From Lachnospiraceae bacterium (GTDB lineage: Bacteria; Bacillota; Clostridia; Lachnospirales; Lachnospiraceae): DNA of 64,000 nucleotides. The stretch's first letter is position 1; every line of letters begins with the position of its first letter. The stretch is from contig JAILFA010000096.1 in NCBI GenBank assembly GCA_024687125.1, positions 16,027 through 80,026 on the forward strand. The letters are read 5' to 3'. Positions 63,299-64,000 of the stretch are shown piece by piece. Under the pieces are notes generated by a model. It was not told the origin of the DNA. It was given only the letters and a program-made list of their open reading frames with translations, and made no database searches. A program made the translations under genes and the position numbers.

Positions 63299-64000
63299 AT
63301 GAAAGCGACAAAGAGAGAAGCCGCGTTCGCGGCGGAGCATTTCGGTGAAGTCCACCATACAACACTCAATCCGGAGGGCCCCGGGGTCGTCCGGATTCAT
63401 CTTGTGCCGCCGGAGATCAGGGGCCGGGAGATTTCCTCGAGCGTAGCGATCATCAACGGACAGGATATCATTCCCGTCGGCCTCTCCTGGAGCATTCTCC
63501 TGACGGCCCTGATCGAGGAGATCAATGTTTACAGCGGACAGGAGATCACGGAGGCACAGTTTGAGGAGATCAACGGGCGCGCCATCAGGTCTGTCCAGAA
63601 GGTCTATCCTTTCGTCTCAAAGAAGCGCCTGTCCCGGGATATCTACAGGATCATGAACACCTTTAAGCAGGTGGCCTACGGAGAAGAGGTCGAGGAAGAG
63701 ATCGGCTACATGAACATCGGCGACTACGCTCCGTACATGAAAGCACCGCATCGGATGGACCTGATGGTCAGTGCCATGACCAGAGAAGGAACCTGGCACT
63801 GCAATCAGAACTGCATCCACTGTTACGCGGCCGGGCAGAGCGGCTCCGAAGAGGAGGAGCTCGATACGGATACCTGGAAGAAGATCCTGGAAAAGCTTAA
63901 GGCGATCGGCGTTCCGCAGGTCACCTTTACCGGCGGGGAGCCCACGATGCGTGAGGATCTGATCGAACTGATCGATGCCGCGCAGTGGTTTGTGACGCGC
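63299..64000 (+). CDS. Radical SAM enzyme (3' end missing)
   Basis: The gene runs off the right edge; 234 residues are visible. The first 150 residues are not a radical SAM barrel: two strand-rich parts (VRIHLVPPEIRGREIS, VAIINGQDIIPVG) and a helix-rich part (EEINVYSG onward). Then come the iron-sulfur motif CNQNCIHC (C168, C172, C175) and FTGGEPTMREDL, the SAM-binding GGE. GGGAGGGACAGACAGGATC precedes the ATG. Substrate cannot be guessed from the visible part; a role in peptide or cofactor modification is possible. Confidence 0.85.
   Translation, partial: MKATKREAAFAAEHFGEVHHTTLNPEGPGVVRIHLVPPEIRGREISSSVAIINGQDIIPVGLSWSILLTALIEEINVYSGQEITEAQFEEINGRAIRSVQKVYPFVSKKRLSRDIYRIMNTFKQVAYGEEVEEEIGYMNIGDYAPYMKAPHRMDLMVSAMTREGTWHCNQNCIHCYAAGQSGSEEEELDTDTWKKILEKLKAIGVPQVTFTGGEPTMREDLIELIDAAQWFVTR

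Overview
The window reads as a chromosomal segment of a fairly GC-rich member of the Clostridia, most likely family Lachnospiraceae. This rests on gene order: rpmB - Asp23-like - DAK2 kinase - recG, ytfI/ytfJ(gerW)-like pair, ruvA-ruvB, recA-recX-rny and yqeG-aroE. It also rests on strong AGGAGG-type ribosome sites and an abundance of hybrid histidine kinases, SpoIIE-type phosphatases and c-di-GMP proteins. There is no phage, insertion sequence, CRISPR array or rRNA operon. Nearly all of the DNA is coding, and one gene is cut at each edge: a peptide ABC permease at the left and a radical SAM enzyme at the right.

Layout. 1-3145: peptide/nickel-type ABC transporter (two permeases and one fused double ATPase). 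3158-6345: YqeG phosphatase, a fused shikimate dehydrogenase/shikimate kinase, type II dehydroquinase, EF-P, tRNA-Arg(CCG) and a terminator. 6359-10880: an SH3-domain surface protein with an Ala/Ser/Thr linker, a PPi-type phosphofructokinase and NADP-type glutamate dehydrogenase. 10993-16206: a phosphoribosyltransferase followed by a partner-switching module (RsbW-like kinase, STAS antagonist, two membrane SpoIIE-type phosphatases). 16232-19686: PilZ protein (minus), NusG_II protein, Gx transporter, RuvAB, ZapA. 19707-24814: a U32 protease-like protein split in two, FtsW/RodA and a penicillin-binding protein. 24849-28374: an HD-GYP protein (minus), then a small unknown, DUF2953, GerW and a coiled-coil/J-domain protein. 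28414-33827: L28 (minus), Asp23-like, FakA, RecG, DegV/FakB. 33861-36371: a small membrane protein and a GyrB-type subunit.

36438-47505 is the most unusual block. It is a tightly overlapping cluster encoding a REC-HPt protein, a hybrid kinase with a decayed HPt-like end, a second hybrid kinase fused to a complete DegV fatty-acid-binding domain, and a protein with one decayed and one intact receiver. A CapA-type phosphoesterase, a DUF3160 lipoprotein and a membrane-anchored partner follow. 47542-53282: a rhomboid-like protein with a zinc ribbon, a sigma-70-like protein lacking the promoter-reading regions, then recA (two LexA boxes), recX and rny. 53340-64000: DtxR-type regulator, NhaC antiporter, cytidine deaminase, RsmF-like methyltransferase and RarA (both minus), uracil permease and uracil phosphoribosyltransferase, an EAL-PAS-GGDEF protein and the truncated radical SAM enzyme.

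Themes: c-di-GMP signalling (PilZ, HD-GYP, EAL), phosphorelay and partner-switch signalling, exogenous fatty-acid use (FakA, FakB, DegV-fused kinase), DNA repair (RuvAB, RecG, RecA, RecX, RarA), pyrimidine salvage (Cdd, UraA, Upp), and cell division/wall (ZapA, FtsW-like, PBP). Several promoters lie so close to the start codon that the transcripts would be leaderless or nearly so.
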